Positions 5,447 through 5,489 of a stretch of DNA of 5,489 nt are shown here, in pieces (position 1 is the stretch's first letter; the number at the start of each line of letters is the position of its first letter). The translations under genes and the position numbers were made by a program. This DNA comes from Thermodesulfobacteriota bacterium (GTDB lineage Bacteria > Desulfobacterota > Desulfobacteria > Desulfobacterales > RPRI01). Below the pieces are notes generated by a model. The model was not told the origin of the DNA and did not search any database. It was given only the letters and a program-made list of their open reading frames with translations. The stretch covers positions 1 to 5,489 of the forward strand of contig JAUPLM010000166.1 of NCBI GenBank assembly GCA_030836965.1, written 5' to 3'.

Positions 5447-5489
5447 TTCCCAGCTTGCGAAAAAACATCTTTTTACGCGGGGATTAAAA
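5447..5489 (+). other. Short spacer after flgC, probably leading to the next flagellar gene
   Basis: These 43 bases contain no complete gene. A weak imperfect hairpin is possible: GCG (5457-5459) with CGC (5476-5478), one A-A mismatch, then AAAAA (5461-5465) with TTTTT (5470-5474) around the loop CATC. It is too AT-rich to be a convincing terminator. GGGG at 5479-5482 could be part of a Shine-Dalgarno site for a following fliE, but no start codon is visible. Confidence 0.4.

Noticed and set aside
5447..5460. A third sigma-54 promoter after flgC (CAGCTTGCG contains TTGC)
   Set aside because: There is no GG at the required distance upstream of the GC, so the -24 element is missing.
1..5489. 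CRISPR array, transposon, tRNA or rRNA gene
   Set aside because: I saw no repeat-spacer pattern, transposase or terminal inverted repeats, and no stable-RNA sequence; the window is a compact chromosomal-type flagellar region.

Overview
The window is a piece of a polar-type, sigma-54-controlled flagellar gene cluster from a Gram-negative bacterium with moderate GC content. All genes lie on the plus strand. The gene order (sigma-54 activator, exported TPR protein, second sigma-54 activator, flgB, flgC) and the mix of FleQ/FlrA-like and FlbD/FlrC-like regulators suggest a Desulfobacterota (former Deltaproteobacteria) genome or a relative. That placement is an inference; no rRNA or other taxonomic marker is present.

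Layout. Positions 1-819 hold the 3' part of a sigma-54-dependent activator whose N-terminus and Walker A motif lie before the window. A 197-bp intergenic region (820-1016) is dense with structure: three tandem 7-bp repeats, an 18-bp inverted repeat placed like an upstream activator site, a GC-rich hairpin, a second inverted repeat, and a near-consensus -24/-12 sigma-54 promoter. The promoter sits so close to the next ATG that the transcript should be almost leaderless. Positions 1017-3116 encode an exported protein with an AMIN-like N-terminal domain followed by TPR repeats. After 51 bp comes a second sigma-54 activator (3168-4508). Its AAA+ core is intact, but its receiver domain has lost the phospho-acceptor Asp (Glu54 instead) and other active-site residues. 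A 112-bp gap holds a second sigma-54 promoter and a leader hairpin, followed by flgB (4621-5022) and flgC (5024-5446), the proximal rod genes. The last 43 bases probably lead into the next flagellar gene (fliE by usual order), which is not visible.

How it fits together. The arrangement resembles the FlrA-FlrBC or FleQ-FleSR cascades: an upstream activator, a middle operon with a second activator, then structural genes behind sigma-54 promoters. Two things differ. No histidine kinase is present where flrB/fleS would be, and the second regulator's receiver looks unable to accept phosphate by the normal route. A cell-envelope AMIN-TPR protein occupies the kinase's place. The working model (inference) is that this regulator is constitutively active or controlled by a protein partner, as Caulobacter FlbD is by FliX, and that the AMIN-TPR protein is a co-regulated flagellar accessory or assembly factor of unknown function.
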